Shown: positions 31,910 through 43,065, counted from the stretch's first letter. The stretch: DNA of 64,000 bases from Erinaceus europaeus (GCF_950295315.1 NC_080164.1:110566447-110630446), one strand, 5' to 3'. Notes: generated from the letters alone by a model not told the origin. Translations and numbers: made by a program.

Positions 31910-33060
31910 CTTTTACAAAAAAATATGGCTCATATTGAACTATAATGAGTTTGAATTAGCATTAAGTCCTTTTCCATTCTATTGTTCCAGTCACAGTTTT
32001 ATTTACTAACAATGTTAACAATATTCCAGTAAAATAAACAATTTCATAATGTGTACCTTTCATCAGCAACATTCATAAATACAAAACAGCCAATATTATA
32101 TTTCTTATTCTCGTACTACAGTAGGAAGATGTTAACAGTTATTAATCTTTATGTGTAAGAAATTAAATATTACTGAAAAAAAGATAAAGAAAAAACCTGT
32201 CTCTCTATGATTAGATTTTTTTTTTGCACTCACAGTTTAATTTGGAAGATTCTGGACATATAGTAAGCCCATCTGGTTTCTTAGGTGTTAGCTATGTTTA
32301 AAAATACATTCAAGGTTAAAATATAATTTCCTATTTTCAGAAGTACATTCATGTTTCATTTTTCCATTCTCAGAATGATGATAGGTAGTCACTTTCTCAG
32401 ACTATATGTAGTGAAACGTCTGTGGAATTCACATTTAAAAATAGTGACTTTTGTGTTTTTATTTTATTTGGGTGAATGTTCACTTAGATTGCAAGCTTTG
32501 AATGAAGTGCTATTTAGCATTAATTTGACCTTTATAGTATTTCTGAATTTAAGTCTGATCTATGTTGGTAGATAAAAAGAGCTGAGTACTCAGAAAAAAA
32601 ATAATAACTCTCAAGATGGAAGAAAAACAGAACTCACAGTGATCATGGCTTTTCAAAGTGATAGCTGAATAAAGATTTTCTTCTTTCCTGTAGGTCATTT
32701 CAGATTTTATGGAATAACTATTAGGAAGGTTAAAGGCTGACTCCTTCATAATCACACAGTTGACAGAGCAGATTTGTGGTCTCCCAAAGACATGCTTTAA
32801 AGACCTTGAAATCTCTTCCATAAACTGAAGTGCACCCATGTGCATGAGAAGCAAGAATGAAATGAAATACCTAAGATCTCAGTAAGACAGAGAAAAAAAG
32901 TGGGAGTTTTAACAGAACAACATTTGAGTCTTTTGTTTTCTCTGGGAGACATTTTGATGCTCATTAGCTTCAGGGGCATAACTACAGAGATTTTGAGTAG
33001 GAAAGTCAGCGAGTTTTCTTATCAAGGGAACCATGGGCCTAAAGGATTCACCATCTTGGA
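31910..33060. other. AT-rich sequence, nothing recognised
   Basis: A 1.15-kb stretch with no supported gene, RNA or repeat family. Confidence 0.5.
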
Positions 33061-33065
33061 ATGAA

Positions 33066-33995
33066 TGTGGCCCATTTCTGCTCTCTCCTTCCTAACTAAG
33101 AGCATCATGGCAGCAAAAGCTGTCCCCCATGCCCATATGTGGGATTATGTGAAAGCCGGCTGAGTTTAGGGGAGCTCTCCCATCCTTGTGATGGAGGTCT
33201 GCAAAGACACTCCACTTGTTAGACTCTTCCTTCTAGGGATGAAGCTATAAGGGAATGCTTTCTCTGACTTAGTTTCCCCTTGTTAACCTCTCAAAGCTTC
33301 ACAGAAGCCTGCATCCTTTCACACTTAGTTCACTCCCCTGCTAGCAGGCCAAATGGCTGCCTGCTTGTAAATTCACTCAAAGTTCACTGTTTTCTCTCAG
33401 AGTTCACCATCCTTTCATCCTTTGATCACATACATAAGCATATTCCATCACAAGCCTTGCCAGCACCCTAGCAGTGAAACCCCCATACCTATTTCCTTTC
33501 CTTTGTTATCTATGATTTACATCAAGCTTTATCTCTCTCTGTTTTATCTCACCCTACTGTGTTAGCCACTATGTTTTTCTTAATACCTTTGGATAATTAA
33601 GATGCCTGCATCATGGAAATAATTGCTTTGACCTTTCCGTATCTCATCAATTCTTGTCATTCCTACCCCTCCCCACAATAGGGACAAGCAGACCTTTAAG
33701 AAACCTGTAATTTCTGACATATTTGAAAAATGTTCATTGTTCAGTTTGCTATAAAACCTGCACTTATTCTAAATAAAGTAGACGTTCATACTTGAACCTC
33801 TCCTGGCGCTTCTTTCAGCATCACTGGTCTCTTGAACTCTGCACGGGAAGGCCAGCAGCTTACCTCAGGTTGGAGGCACTCCACGTGAATGCCAGCACCC
33901 ATATACATCCTTGGATTCACAGTGAAAAACTGAAATCCACCAGGAGTCAACAGCTGCTATAGTCCCTGCAAAATTTTTGGGGGCATCAATAGAAA
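33066..33995 (+). mobile_element. Probable class I (ERV1-like) LTR with primer-binding-site remnant
   Basis: A TATA-like GCTATAAAACC (33749-33759) is followed by AATAAA (33772-33777), then CTCTCCTGGCGCTTCTTTCA. The right edge carries TTTTTGGGGGC (33976-33986), like the start of a gammaretroviral tRNA-primed binding site after the LTR end. The order promoter, poly(A) signal, U5-like, TGGGGGC fits an LTR with a few bases of leader. The left boundary is uncertain. No viral gene follows. Confidence 0.45.
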
Positions 33996-34019
33996 AAACT
34001 TTTCTTACTATTAATATTA

Positions 34020-34490
34020 TTTTTAAAATATTAGTGATTTAATACTGATTTACAAAATTACAAGATAACAGGGGTACAACTGTGTACCATTCCCACCACC
34101 AGAGTTCGGAATCCTCAGTTCCTCCATTGAAGCTACAGTAGTTCTCCTAAGGTTGCAGATATGGGGTGACTATTATTTCTACAGTTATCTGTCTATATTT
34201 GTATATATGTGCCCTTTTTTCTATGCTCCTATCTCCTCTTCCTTTCCGAGTCACACATAAACTTATTACTACATCCACACATCCCTCCCTTTTTCCTCTT
34301 CTCTCTCTAGGCCCTGATGGTATTTGAGTTCAGAGCCCTCTTTCATCTTCCCCTAGCACTGCTCCTCTTCAGGGAGTGTGGACCAAAATTCTTCCTGGGG
34401 TACAAAAGGTGGGAGTTGTGGCTTCTGTAATTGCTTTTCTGCTGCACATGAGCATTGGCAGGTGGATCCATACCCCCAGCCTAAAACCCT
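34020..34490 (-). mobile_element. Old L1 3' end, reverse
   Basis: TTAGTGATTTAATACTGATT at the tail side, CCATTCCCACCACCAGAGTT, ATGGGGTGACTATTATTTC and CAGGTGGATCCATACCCCCA. Confidence 0.65.
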
Positions 34491-34796
34491 TATTTATGTT
34501 ATTGTCTACATCCCCAAAATATTATATGGAATCAGTGTTATTCCTTTTCTGTTGGGAAAAATTCAAATTTTGTCACAAGTCATAAGAATTCTTTGTTATC
34601 TCTGCAGTTCCCAGAATTAGGGAGTTTAGGCACTTGAGCTATTTCTCCTTGGACTATCCTTTGCTTTTATAGTAGTAGAACAGTGTCTTCACAGTATCTA
34701 TGAGCATGCAACATCTCTTTAGCAAAAGAGCTTTGCAACATCTGCTACATACTTGCCAACCAGAAATATCAATGCTAAAAATAGAATCAGCTAGAA

Positions 34797-35035
34797 GGGG
34801 CCAGGTGGTGGAACACTGGATCAAGCTCACATTCTACAGTGTGCAAGGACTAGGCTTCAAGCTCCTAGTCCCCACCAGCAGGGGAAAGCTTCATGAGTGG
34901 TAAATCAGGGCTACAAGTGTCTCTCTGTCTCTTTCCTTCACTGTCTCCCCATCCTCTCTCAATTTCTGTCTGTCTCTATCCAATAATAAGTAAGTAAGTA
35001 AATAAATAAATAAATAAATAAATAAATATTTAAAC
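34797..35035 (+). mobile_element. Group II SINE with long AAAT tail
   Basis: Head GGGGCCAGGTGGTGGAACAC, body, CTCTATCCAATAATAAG, then about eight AAAT units. Confidence 0.9.
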
Positions 35036-35114
35036 AAATATTTACATAGCAGATCCGATAGGATTTTCCAACTTTCTAGGGCTTTAGCAATATTTTCCTT
35101 GCATATAAAAAAGC

Positions 35115-35345
35115 ATATCTATTTATTTATTTATCTATCTTTATTGGGATATTTATGGTTTACAGTTAACAGTGAAATACAGTAGTTTGTATAGGTGTAC
35201 CATTTCTCAATTTTCCACACAACAATTCAGTCCCATCTAGGTTCTCCTCTGTCATCATGTTCCAAGACCTGAACACTCCCTACCCCACCCCAAAGTACTT
35301 TACTTTAATGAAATACACCAAATCTAGTCCAAGTTATGCTTTGGG
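35115..35345 (-). mobile_element. L1 3' end, short class, reverse
   Basis: TTTATTGGGATATTTATGG, TGTACCATTTCTCAATTTTC, CTAGGTTCTCCTCTGTCATC and TGAAATACACCAAATCTAG match the short-class 3'UTR in order. Confidence 0.7.
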
Positions 35346-35377
35346 GTTTTTTGTGGGGTTTTTTGTGGGACTGTGGG

Positions 35378-35475
35378 ACAAGAGGGGTATAATTAATACA
35401 AATCCCACCACCAGAGTGCCTCTATTGGAAGATTCTCTATTTATCCCACTGGGAGTATGGACCAAAGATCTTTCT
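35378..35475 (-). mobile_element. Short L1 3' tail piece, reverse
   Basis: ACAAATCCCACCACCAGAGT and CCCACTGGGAGTATGGACC belong to the recurring tail. Confidence 0.5.
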
Positions 35476-35747
35476 TTCTTTCTTCTTTTTATTTTTTCTA
35501 AAATTTTATTTTATTTTTTTCCAACTTCATAATTCATTTTTAAAATTTATTTACTGAGGGATTAATGTTTTATAGTTGACAGTAAATATAATAGTTTGTA
35601 CATTCATAACATTTCTCAGCTTTCCAGATAACAATACAACCCCCACTAGGTCCTCTGCAGTCATTTTCCAGGACCTGAACTCTCCCCACCCCCCTTGTCC
35701 AGAGTCTTTTACTTTGGTGCAACACACCAACTCCAGTCCAAGTTCTG

Positions 35748-35753
35748 CTTAGT
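35748..35753. repeat. Left 6-bp duplication (CTTAGT)
   Basis: Identical to 36262-36267. Confidence 0.65.
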
Positions 35754-36261
35754 TGTGATGATGCAGTATACCAGTGGCCATGGATAGAAATCCCGGCACA
35801 GAGCTGACATCAGCCTTGGAGACATAGTATGCTGTGATCTATACAGGTACGGTACATGGTTCCAGTCTGTGCTGGTGTACAAAGCATTGTGGGTGGACTG
35901 AACAGACTTAAAAATACAGCCAGCGAGAGTCGGGCAGTAGCGCAGTGGGTTAAGCGCAGGTGGCACAAAGCACAAGGACCAGTGTAAGGATCCCAGTTTG
36001 AGCCCCCGGCTCCCCACCTGCAGGGGAATTGCTTCACAAGAGGTGAAGCAGGTCCACAAGTGTCTGTCTTTCTCTCCCCCTGTCTATCTTCCCCTCCCCT
36101 CTCCATTTCTTTCTGCCCTATCCAACAATAACAACAACAATAATAACTATAACAATAAAACAACAAGGGCAACAAAAGGAAATTAATAACAAATAAATAT
36201 ATTTTTTTAAAGTACAGTCATCTAGAAGTCACTCACTCTCTTTTTAAGTTAAATTATAACA
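35754..36261. mobile_element. Short TG...CA element inside L1, itself hit by a SINE
   Basis: Without the SINE (about 35925-36212) this is roughly 220 bp beginning TGTGATGATGCAG and ending TTATAACA, flanked by a perfect CTTAGT duplication in an otherwise continuous L1. TG...CA ends with a 6-bp duplication resemble a solo LTR of class II type. The interior was not recognised and no TATA box or poly(A) signal is obvious, so a non-autonomous LTR or a chance match at the ends remains possible. Confidence 0.5.
35925..36212 (+). mobile_element. Group I SINE, full length
   Basis: Head GTCGGGCAGTAGCGCAGTGG, CAGTTTGAGCCCCCGGCTCC, body, AACAACAATAATAACTATAA and an A/T-rich end. Imperfect flanks AAAATACAGCC/AAAGTACAGTC may be the duplication. 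Confidence 0.92.
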
Positions 36262-36267
36262 CTTAGT
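36262..36267. repeat. Right 6-bp duplication (CTTAGT)
   Basis: Identical to 35748-35753. Confidence 0.65.
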
Positions 36268-36779
36268 GCTTTCTCTTTTTATATTGTTTTTCAACTTCTT
36301 CCTGTGAGTGAGATCATCTCATATTCATCCTTCTGTTTCTGACTGATTTCACTTAACATGTTCTCTTCAAGCTTCATCCAAGATGGGCTAAAAAAGGTGT
36401 AATAGCCATTTTTAATACCTGAGTAGTATTCTGTTGTGTATATATACCACAACTTGCTCAGTCATCTGTTGAACACGTAGGTTGCTTCCAGGTTTTGGCT
36501 ATTACAAATTGTGCTGCTATGAGCACTAGTCTTCTCCAGACTATTCTCTACAGGGGTTGGAACAGTTTACATCCCCACCAGCAATGGAGGAGGGTTCTTT
36601 TGCCTCCACAACCTCACTAGCATTTGTTAGTGCTATCATTTCCGACATTCTCACAGGAGTGAAGTGTTATCTCATTGTTGTATTTATTTGCGTTTCTCTG
36701 ACAATCAATGACTTGGAGCATTTTTTTTTTTTATATGTTCGTTGGCTTTTTGGATCTCTTCAAAGAAGACATTTTTAGA

Positions 36780-37134
36780 GCAAGAATACAGAAGATGAAT
36801 TTTGATGTTCCTCATGTTGCAGCCTTATAAATAAGAGAACATGAAAAGAAGCAGATCCCTATGATGCTCTGCTATTCTCCGCAGTGTTCTCTTCTCTGAT
36901 AATTCCATGTAAGTCTGTGTCTGAAATGCTGTAGCCTTTTATTTTTATAAACACTGTAAAAGTAGGGCAGTGGGGCTGCATTTGAGTGTTTGTGATAGTT
37001 ATAATGTGATTCCATATTACTGAAACTTTAGAACTGATACTAAAGCTGAAATTGACCTTTGGAATATCACCTAAGTTTTAAGTATGGGTATTTAAGAGGT
37101 AACAAAAAAAAATTAGCTGTAGTCTGCTTTGCTG

Positions 37135-37177
<43 letters not shown>

Positions 37178-37427
37178 CTATATTGTTTCCACATTAGCAC
37201 ATTTTTTTGTCATGTGTTCTGCCAGGGTCTTTGGAAACTGTCACTTTAAAATAAGCAACTTATAACAAAAGCAGGTCTTCAAATAGTCTATTGCAATATT
37301 GGCCTGATTTTGTTTTTCTTTCAGTGATGTTATGAGAGAATCTGCTTTACCTCTTTTTTTTTTTTTTGCCAACTTAAAGAAGTCTAAAGATTTTCACTTG
37401 GACAACAAAAGGTGAAAATTGCCCGTG
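36780..37427. other. Unrecognised sequence with a (CA)n microsatellite
   Basis: The CA run is at 37136-37174 (about 19 units). No gene or transposon supported in the rest. Confidence 0.6.
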
Positions 37428-37635
37428 AGAGGGGCCAGTTGGTGGAGCACCTGATTGAGCACTCACGTTACCAATTCATAAGCACCTGGGTTCAAGCTTC
37501 TGGTCCCCACCTGCAAGGGAAAAGTTCTGCGAGTGGTGAAGCAGGGCTGCAGGTGTCTGTCTCTCTTCCTCTCTGTCACCCACATCCCTCTTGATTCTGG
37601 CTGTCTCTATCCAATAAATAAAGATAAAAAATAAA
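37428..37635 (+). mobile_element. Group II SINE
   Basis: Head GGGGCCAGTTGGTGGAGCAC, GGGTTCAAGCTTCTGGTCCC, CTCTATCCAATAAATAAAG. Confidence 0.9.
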
Positions 37636-37639
37636 TATA

Positions 37640-38088
37640 AATTGTCTATGAAATAGCTCTCCTAGATTACACTGGTTCTATCATGCTCACAGCAGACTTG
37701 CAATATGAACTCTTCCAAATTGGGGAAAGAAGCTTCAGTGTTGTGATGCCTTTCCCTTTCTCCCAATGTCTCTCTGACACTACAGTAGCAGACCTTTCCC
37801 GATGGTATAACCCCCCCATACACACCAATAGTACCAGGGCTTCACTCTGGGTCATACACAGCAAAGCACATGGCCTACTTGATGAGCTATCTCCCCAGTC
37901 CCCAAAACTATGGAGTTTTAGGCGCTGGTGTTGGGCAGCTAAAAAGAAAAGCAAGTCTGGGCATTAAGGGGAAGCTCTATCCATATGGGTAGGCTCCGTA
38001 GTTTGTTAATTAGCGCTGAGGGCAGCCTTACACTTCCCACAGGCTCTAAGAGATAAGGATTTAGCTTTCCTAATCTGAAGAAAATAAT
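37640..38088. other. Mostly unrecognised; possible group III-like SINE at 37795-37902
   Basis: 37795-37902 ends ATGAGCTATCTCCCCAGTCC, the complement of a GGGGAGATAGCTCAT tRNA-type head, so a reverse SINE is likely there. The rest is not recognised. Confidence 0.4.
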
Positions 38089-38091
38089 GAG

Positions 38092-38305
38092 GTTGAGTGG
38101 TGGAGCACCTGGTTGAGCTCACCTGTTACAATGCACAAGGATCCCAGTTCAAGACTCCAGTCTCCACTTGCATGGGGAAAGCTTCACAGGTGGTGAAGTA
38201 GGGCTGCAGGTGTCTTTCTATCTCTCTCTTTTATTATCTCCCCTTTCCTCTCAATTCCTAGTTGTCTATATCCAATAAATAAGTAAATATAATTTAAAAA
38301 TATTA
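38092..38305 (+). mobile_element. Group II SINE
   Basis: Head GGTTGAGTGGTGGAGCACCT, CCCAGTTCAAGACTCCAGTC, ATATCCAATAAATAAG. Confidence 0.88.
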
Positions 38306-38477
38306 AGAAACTGTAAAACAAGCAGTTTTTGAGAAAGTAATGGTATGGGGTAGCATGACTGAAAAGTGGCTGGAGAAAATTTCTGTCAAAGGGGACTTGA
38401 GAGAATTTGTAATAACAATGCTTTTGCTTATTTGCTTTCTTTAAAAAAATATTTGTGTTTTTCTAATAATGCTTCTT

Positions 38478-38962
38478 TATAATTTTTTAAAATTTTATTT
38501 AAATTTTTAGTGGATAGAGATATAGAGAAATCGAAGAGGGTTAGGTATGGGGGAAAAATACAGAAAGACTTGGGAAGTTGGGCAGTAGCACAATGGGTTA
38601 AGTGCAGTTGGTCCAAAGTGCAAGGGCTGGTGTAAGGATTCCCACCAGCAGGGGAGTCCCTTCACAAGTGGTGAAGCAGATCTGCAGGTGTCTTTCTCTC
38701 CCCCTCTATGTCTTCCCCTCCTGTCTCCATTTATCTCTGTCCTATCCAACAACAATGACAACAATAATAACTACAACAATAAAACAACAAGGGCAACAAA
38801 AAGGAATAAATAAATAAATAAATATTAAAAAAGACAGAAAGACACCTGGAACTTTGCTTCACCACTCATGAAGCTTTCTCCCTGCAGGTGGGGGACCAAG
38901 GACTTGAGCCTGGGTTCTTATACACTGTAGTGTGCACATTTAACCAGGTGTGCCACCTGACT
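38478..38962 (-). mobile_element. Group II SINE, reverse, split by a group I SINE
   Basis: 38478-38571 is the tail side and 38837-38962 the head side (CCCTGCAGGTGGGGGACC, CAGGTGTGCCACCTGACTCC). The break lies within the GA-rich body. Confidence 0.85.
38572..38836 (+). mobile_element. Group I SINE nested in a group II SINE
   Basis: Head GGGCAGTAGCACAATGGGTT, body, CCAACAACAATGACAACAAT and AAATAAATAAATAAAT tail. The host sequence ACAGAAAGAC occurs on both sides (about 38560-38569 and 38834-38843) as target-site duplication. Confidence 0.9.
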
Positions 38963-38967
38963 CCTTT

Positions 38968-39197
38968 ATTTGTTTGTTTATTTATTTATTTGATAGAGGC
39001 AATGGGAATTCAAGAGAGAGGGAAGAGATAGAGACAAAAACACCTGCAGACCTGCTTCACTGTTTGGGATTATCCCAACCCCCCCAGGTGAGATTCTCCC
39101 TGCCCCTCCCCCCCCATAGGTGGGGATCAGGGACTTGAATCCAGTTCTTTGTGCACCGTAAGATGTATGCTTGAGTGGGTGTGCCACAGCCTGTTCC
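38968..39197 (-). mobile_element. SINE, reverse, with extra C-rich middle
   Basis: TTATTTATTTGATAGAGGC, GA-rich body, CACCTGCAGACCTGCTTCAC, a C-rich segment (39078-39120), ATAGGTGGGGATCAGGGAC and a head-like end. Confidence 0.72.
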
Positions 39198-39198
39198 T

Positions 39199-39662
39199 TC
39201 TTTTCTCTCTTTTTTTTCATTTTCTTTTCTCTTATCATCATTTTTTTCTTTCCTTCCCTTCCCTTCCTACCTTCTTCCTCTTCTCCTCCTCCTTCTTCTT
39301 TTTCTTTTTTTCTTCTTCTTCCTCTTCCTCCTCCTCCTCCTCCTCCTCCTCCTCCTCCTCCTCTTCTTCTTCTTCTTCTTCTTCTTCTTCTTCTTCTTCT
39401 CCTCCTCCTCCTCCTCCTCCTCCTCTCCTCTTTCTTCTTTTTCTTTTTCTTTTTCCTTCTCCTCCTCCTCCTCCTCCTCCTCCTCCTCCTCCTCCTCCTC
39501 CTCCTCCTCCTCCTTCTTCTTCTTCTTCTTCTTCTTCTTCTTCTTCTTCTTCTTCTTCTTCTCCTTCTTCTCTTCTCTTCTCTCCTTCTCCTCCTCTTCC
39601 TCCTCTTCCTCCTCCTCCTCCTCCTCCTCCTCCTCCTCCTCCTCCTCCTCCTCCTTCTTCTT
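39199..39662. repeat. Compound (CTT)n/(CTC)n triplet tract, about 460 bp
   Basis: An almost pure pyrimidine strand. A lead-in (39199-39310) is followed by alternating blocks of TCC and TTC: CTC-rich about 39326-39362, CTT about 39363-39400, CTC 39401-39425, mixed, CTC 39460-39512, CTT 39513-39560, mixed, CTC 39606-39653. Long open frames in every phase (poly-Ser, poly-Leu, poly-Phe, poly-Glu in reverse) are artefacts of the repeat. Confidence 0.97.
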
Positions 39663-39665
39663 CAA

Positions 39666-40392
39666 AGTAAGTCAGGAGTCTAGTCAGGATAACATAGTGT
39701 AAATTGTAAGTTAGGTCATCTTGGAAATGGTGAAATATTAGTATTATTTTGGTCAGTCATCCCTGTAGATAATCACCAGGGTTATATCTGGGGTTCAGTA
39801 CCTTTGCAACTATTTCTTTCCTGATAGCCATCTTTTCTTTCCTGTAGGTAGAGGGCGAGAGATACAGAGAGACAGAGAGGAAGGGAATGCCAGACTGAAA
39901 AGGAGAGACAATAGAGCTATAAATCAGTATACCCATCAACCATTCCCAACTTGAGTCTTGGTTGTGTTCCCTGTTATCTTTCTCAAAAAGTTTGTTATAC
40001 AACTATTGTAATTTTTTTTCTCCTTTTAGATAAAGAAAGAGAAGGGGAAAGAACTCGCTGCATCAAATCTCCCCTCAGTGTGGTGGATGCAGGGTTGGTG
40101 TCTAGATCGTACACATGGCAAAACAGTAACCTATTAATGGGAACTATTGTTCTGGCCTGTTTTGTTCATTGAACACATTTTATGTGGTCTTACAAAAGTG
40201 GAATGAACTGCATCCAGGACAACACTGAAAAACAAAACAAAAGAAACAAACAACAACAACAACAAAAATTCAACGAAGAACAATATACCGGTTAAATTTC
40301 ACAAATACCCAGAACTTTCAAGTCTTCTGTGTAATTTCAATAGTCAATTTTGCCTTTTGCAATTACCATTACCCTGGGCTTGGGTTGACCAT
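39666..40392. other. Unrecognised sequence
   Basis: No supported gene. 40010-40120 has SINE-like marks (GATAAAGAAAGAGAAGGGG) but too few to call. Confidence 0.45.
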
Positions 40393-40394
40393 CT

Positions 40395-40660
40395 GTTATG
40401 ATGTTAAAATATGAAAAAGATATTCAAACTCAGACTGGGCATGGAGTATTGCACCAAAGCAAAGGACTCTGGGCAGGGAGAATAGGGAAGAAACTTTGTG
40501 GGATGGTACATAATGAAATTAAATGTGTCAATGAATCTACTATAAACCCACTAAAAAAAAATTTTAAAGAAATTGTACCAAAACCGTGTTGTAAACATTA
40601 ACCACTAAATAAAATGATAAAAGCAAGAAAAAAGATGGTCAAAAGTAAATTAAGCAAAAA
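40395..40660 (+). mobile_element. Old L1 3' end, short class
   Basis: GAGTATTGCACCAAAGCAAAGGAC matches the 3'UTR GGCATATTGCAACAAAGTAA pattern at 58135, and AACATTAACCACTAAATAAA the tail ACATTAATTCCCCAATAAAG at 58290. Confidence 0.55.
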
Positions 40661-40664
40661 AAAA

Positions 40665-41165
40665 AAAAAAAAACCACTGAGAATAATAGAATCACAGATC
40701 AGTAATATCACTAGTTAACTCCTGTGATAAAAATGAGCATTTTGAAATATTGACAAAGTTGACTAATTGACTTATTATCCTTCTCATAGCTCAAACCTAC
40801 TCTAAGCTTAGTCCTAAAAGATAAAAGTGTAATTTTTTTAAGAGAAGGGTTAATTTAAACAAAAACTTCCCAGGGGAGCTTTTAGTAGTTGATAGCCAGT
40901 CTCAGGCAGCTGTTATCAGGAAAGGAAAAGGTTAGCCTGGAAGCAGTGTCATACAGCCCAAAGCAAAGTAGCTTCAGGATATGAATCCAAGGTAAAGTCT
41001 TATCTAAGCTTGTGTTCAAATTAATACTTATACTAGGATATCCTGTGATGTGGCAATTCTGTGATGGTGCTTTAAAATAAAAAGGGGGCATATGTTGGTG
41101 GAAAGCAGATTACTATGGTTTGTTTTGTTCTTATATTTTAATGCTTGGGCTTTTTATTTTTCCTT
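40665..41165. other. Unrecognised sequence
   Basis: Nothing supported. Confidence 0.45.
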
Positions 41166-41330
41166 TTTTAATTTCATAAGATAGAGAAATTGAGAGGGGA
41201 AGAGGAGATAGGGAGAATGAGAGGGAGAGAGAGAGAGAGACTTATAGTACTGTTTACTACTTGTGAATCTTCCCACCCTACAGGACAGGACTTGGGGCTT
41301 GAACCTGGGTCATTGAGTTCAGTAGTAGAG
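41166..41330 (-). mobile_element. SINE group II, partial, reverse
   Basis: TTTCATAAGATAGAGAAATT, GA-rich body, CAGGACTTGGGGCTTGAACC; the head end is degraded. Confidence 0.65.
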
Positions 41331-41345
41331 TTCAGTAGTAGTTGA

Positions 41346-42170
41346 AGCAGGCCCAGTGTTTGGATTTCTAAAATAAGTCTATGAGTAAATGAAAAATGTA
41401 TTACATAATAGGATGCTGGTTGGAGATCCAAAAGTATGGCATCGGAAGGAAAGCATTTGACAAAAAAAGAGGAAATTCCCAGTTATCCGATGTTGTCAGG
41501 TAAATTCCACCTAATAACAAGTCCTGATAATTGACATTCACCTCCTTAAATGCCATATGTGCTTTGTTTCAAGTCTTTCGGATGGATTCCATTCCCAGTG
41601 TATCACACATTTCAATGTCTCCTTGCACAGGAAGCCTGGAATGAAATCTATCCACTCACTGAAGACCCAGAGGAGTCAAACACAACTGGACAACGTATAA
41701 CCTCATTTTCAGACTGATTCAACCACAGGCTCCTCCAATTACTGATTCTGTGACCATGAATAAGGTACTTTCTGATATTTCCCTGATTCACTTAATTGGA
41801 AATTTTAAAAAAAAAACTTTTTTTGTAAGATTATTGTATGGCCCAGTAATGTGGAGATATTTAAAGATCACTGGCATAGAGAAGGGGTTTTACATATGTT
41901 AGTATCAGGTAGGATGACAAGATGTACAACTGATGCTGCCTAGTTGTTCCATTTGTTACAGAGATGATAATAAACTGTGATTAGGAAAGACCTAAGATAA
42001 GTAGTACACGCTAGAGGGTCCTGTTTGCATATTAAAAGGGGAATCTTCAGCAGCGAGTAAGGGTAGGTTTTCTCCTTAGAATTGCATAGACAATTTTATT
42101 TGCCTCTTTCTTTTTATAAATTGTGCATTCTCTAAAATTAAAACTGATGTGATAAAACCTAAAGAACTCT
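41346..42170. other. Unrecognised sequence
   Basis: An 825-bp stretch without a supported gene or repeat family. Confidence 0.5.
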
Positions 42171-42172
42171 GG

Positions 42173-42345
42173 ACTGGGGAGACAGCATAATTGTTATCCA
42201 AAAAGCCTTTTATGCCTAAGGCTCTAAAGTTTCAGTTTCAATCCCTAGCAGTATCTTAAACCAGAGATCTGAGCAGTGCTCTAGTCTCTCTTCCTTTATC
42301 TCTTTGTAAAACAAAGCAAATAAAATATATTTAATTAATTTTTAA
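42173..42345 (+). mobile_element. Group III SINE
   Basis: Head GGGGAGACAGCATAATTGTT, B-box-like AGTTTCAATCCCTAG, GAGCAGTGCTCTAGTCTCTC and an AAGCAAATAAAATATATTT tail. Confidence 0.75.
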
Positions 42346-42705
42346 GTAAAAATAACCAAATGAACTCCACTTGAACATAGAACCAATAGTATTATCTGTG
42401 AGGAATTAAGCATATCTTGCAAACATTTTTGTATCAGTAATGCAATTGTTTTGTTAACAGTCACAAACATGTTTCTTTCATGACAGTAATTTCATAGCAA
42501 ATAATGCAGTGTGCTGTGTGTTATATTGATACAGTGTGTAGACTTGTAAATTATAACAAAAGGCAAGATGTCCACTGGAAACTTAATACATTTTAAAATG
42601 TACCTGGAGACTAAGTAAACATATCAAAGCAACAAACTAAGAAAAAACGGAAATAATGTTATACAGAATAATGGGCCCAGCTTCTAGCACATGTAAAAGT
42701 ATCAT
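42346..42705. other. AT-rich sequence, nothing recognised
   Basis: Nothing supported. Confidence 0.5.
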
Positions 42706-42765
42706 TCTCTCTTTCCTTCCTTCTCTCTCTCTCTCTCTCTCTCTCTTGCTCTCTCGCTCTATTTT
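42706..42765. repeat. (CT)n microsatellite
   Basis: About 12 CT units with flanking CTTT and CTCGCTC variants. Confidence 0.92.
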
Positions 42766-42799
42766 TTCCTTTCTTTCTCCCTTTCCTTTTTTCCTATTG

Positions 42800-43052
42800 C
42801 TGTGACTCAGTGTCTACAACATAACTCTACTGATCCCAGTGACCACTTCAATTTTTGGTTTTTTTTTTCTGATAGATACAGAGAGAAGGAGAGAGAGGGA
42901 GAGGGATGAGTGGGAAAGAAAGAGACATGCCTATAGGCTGTTCCATCTCATATGAACCTTATCTTCTTCTAGATGGGGTAAGGGACTTGAACCTGGGACT
43001 TTGTTCATAGTAATATGTGTGCTCTATTAGGTTTGCCACTTTGTGGACCCTT
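42800..43052 (-). mobile_element. SINE, extended form, diverged, reverse
   Basis: TGACTCAGTGTCTACAAC and ACTCTACTGATCCCAG correspond to the extra 3' module; then GA-rich body, AGGGACTTGAACCTGGGAC and a head remnant. Confidence 0.65.
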
Positions 43053-43065
43053 GACCCTATATTTC

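Larger units (their letters stand above)
35540..36775 (-). mobile_element. L1 3' end, short class, reverse, with two nested insertions
   Basis: 35540-35753 is the 3'UTR and 36262-36775 is the end of ORF2 (CATCCAAGATGGGCTAAAAA, GGTTGCTTCCAGGTTTTGGC, the Cys/His region). The two join at CTTAGT exactly as in the uninterrupted copy at 16104-16130 (GCTTAGTGCTTTTTC). Confidence 0.78.

Noticed and set aside
39149..39702. Open frames of up to 175 codons in several phases
   Set aside because: They are produced by the CTT/CTC triplet repeat (poly-Ser, Leu, Phe, Pro; Glu/Lys in reverse) and not by coding selection.
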